From Albirhodobacter sp042466415 (GTDB taxonomy: Bacteria > Pseudomonadota > Alphaproteobacteria > Rhodobacterales > Rhodobacteraceae), in the NCBI RefSeq assembly GCF_042466415.1, contig NZ_JAXHCH010000002.1, positions 1,736,001 through 1,800,000 on the forward strand: a stretch of DNA of 64,000 nt, in the 5' to 3' direction. A program made the position numbers and the translations under genes. The number at the start of each line of letters is the position of its first letter. Positions within the stretch are counted from its first letter, which is position 1. The notes below the pieces were generated by a model, which was not told the DNA's origin, did no database searches, and saw only the letters and a list, made by a program, of their open reading frames with translations. This document shows, piece after piece, positions 63,530-64,000 of the stretch.

Positions 63530-64000
63530 ATGGCAGATAAGAGCGGCGTGGAGCTGGAGCGGTTTCCGAGCCCCGATGACACAGGCGAGACAACCCTTTC
63601 GCGCAGCGCCTGCGACGATCAGGCGTCAACGGCATACCATTACCGGCTGATCGCCCGTGCTCTTGACCGGATGGATCAACCCAACGCCCATTCCCTTTCG
63701 CTTGACGAACTCTCAGCCGATTGCGGCCTCTCCCCTGCGCATTTTCAGCGCGTCTTTTCCGCTTGGGCAGGGATCTCGCCGAAGCGATATCAACAAGCGT
63801 TGCTCATGGCGCGCGCCCGCCCCGCCTTGGCATCGGGTGCCCCGCTTCTCACCATCGCGGACGATCTCGGCCTCTCGGGTCCCTCCCGTCTTCATGATCT
63901 CACGATCCGCTGGGAGGCCATGACACCGGGCGAATTTGCGGCGGGCGGCACCACGGAGATCCGCTATGGCGCGTTTGACACCCCGTTGGGACGCATGGTC
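63530..64000 (+). CDS. AraC/Ada-type HTH plus O6-methylguanine-DNA methyltransferase (3' end beyond window)
   Basis: An open frame of 157 codons from the ATG at 63530 to the window edge. It has an AraC-type helix-turn-helix (SLDELSADCGLSPAHFQRVFSAWAGISPKRY) and then TTEIRYGAFDTPLGRMV, the start of an Ogt/Ada-like methyltransferase domain. The Cys acceptor (PCHRVI region) lies past the window. Such proteins repair O6-alkylguanine and can activate their own gene. The N-terminal Ada phosphotriester domain is absent. GAGG lies about 8 bases before the ATG. Confidence 0.85.
   Translation, partial: MADKSGVELERFPSPDDTGETTLSRSACDDQASTAYHYRLIARALDRMDQPNAHSLSLDELSADCGLSPAHFQRVFSAWAGISPKRYQQALLMARARPALASGAPLLTIADDLGLSGPSRLHDLTIRWEAMTPGEFAAGGTTEIRYGAFDTPLGRMV

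Overview
The window is GC-rich, densely packed DNA from an alphaproteobacterium, most likely a member of the Rhodobacteraceae (Roseobacter group). The evidence is the gene content: a cbb3 oxidase locus (ccoNOQP and ccoGHIS) beside FnrL and hemN, an SRP RNA ahead of dnaX-ybaB-recR, a cytochrome gene divergent from pheA, and a DUF5927-type glycosyltransferase. It looks chromosomal. No insertion sequence, prophage, CRISPR array, tRNA or rRNA operon was seen.

Layout. 1-3000: end of a CopA-type Cu ATPase, a ROK regulator and a lytic transglycosylase lipoprotein. 3096-9427: tetrapyrrole genes hemC, hemE and hemF, with a DEAD-box helicase and two LysE-type exporters. 9582-13280: a small lipoprotein, the clpS-rsmC-SDR operon and a HAD hydrolase. 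13558-15312: a SPOR-domain D,D-carboxypeptidase. 15424-26866: the microaerobic block ccoGHIS, ccoNOQP, universal stress protein, fnrL and hemN, with four FNR-type palindromes. 26900-34022: yejABEF peptide transporter with a coupled glycosyltransferase. 34216-37527: membrane cytochrome c, pheA, a SRPBCC protein and nudC. 37945-39863: a cyclic-nucleotide phosphodiesterase with a frameshifted C-terminus. 39985-43041: SRP RNA, dnaX, ybaB and recR. 43243-44726: a small heat-shock gene with a heat-shock promoter and a ROSE-like RNA thermometer, then a trypsin-like protease. 44811-48552: glycolate oxidase glcDEF. 48656-57227: a DUF599 protein, a four-gene MoxR/DUF58/DUF4159 membrane operon, a DUF1285 protein and a HIT protein. 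57239-64000: a branching-type glycosyltransferase, a sulfotransferase, a PAP2 phosphatase, nth and a PfkB kinase, a Hint-domain protein and the start of an Ada/Ogt-like gene.

How it fits together. The 15-27 kb block is a low-oxygen respiration module. FnrL (an Fe-S oxygen sensor) probably acts on the four TTGAY-N4-RTCAA sites to drive the high-affinity oxidase, its assembly proteins, a stress protein and the oxygen-independent haem enzyme HemN. HemF, elsewhere in the window, does the same step when oxygen is present.

Most notable observations: (1) hemC, normally essential for haem, carries an in-frame TAA at 3750-3752; (2) the phosphodiesterase gene is frameshifted in a run of seven C; (3) hsp20 has both a sigma32-type promoter and a ROSE-like hairpin with a bulged G over its ribosome binding site; (4) an intact short-chain dehydrogenase has Cys where the YxxxK lysine should be; (5) a Hint-domain protein has lost its catalytic residues. 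No clearly new multi-gene system was found. The two gene lesions could be sequence errors and should be checked first.
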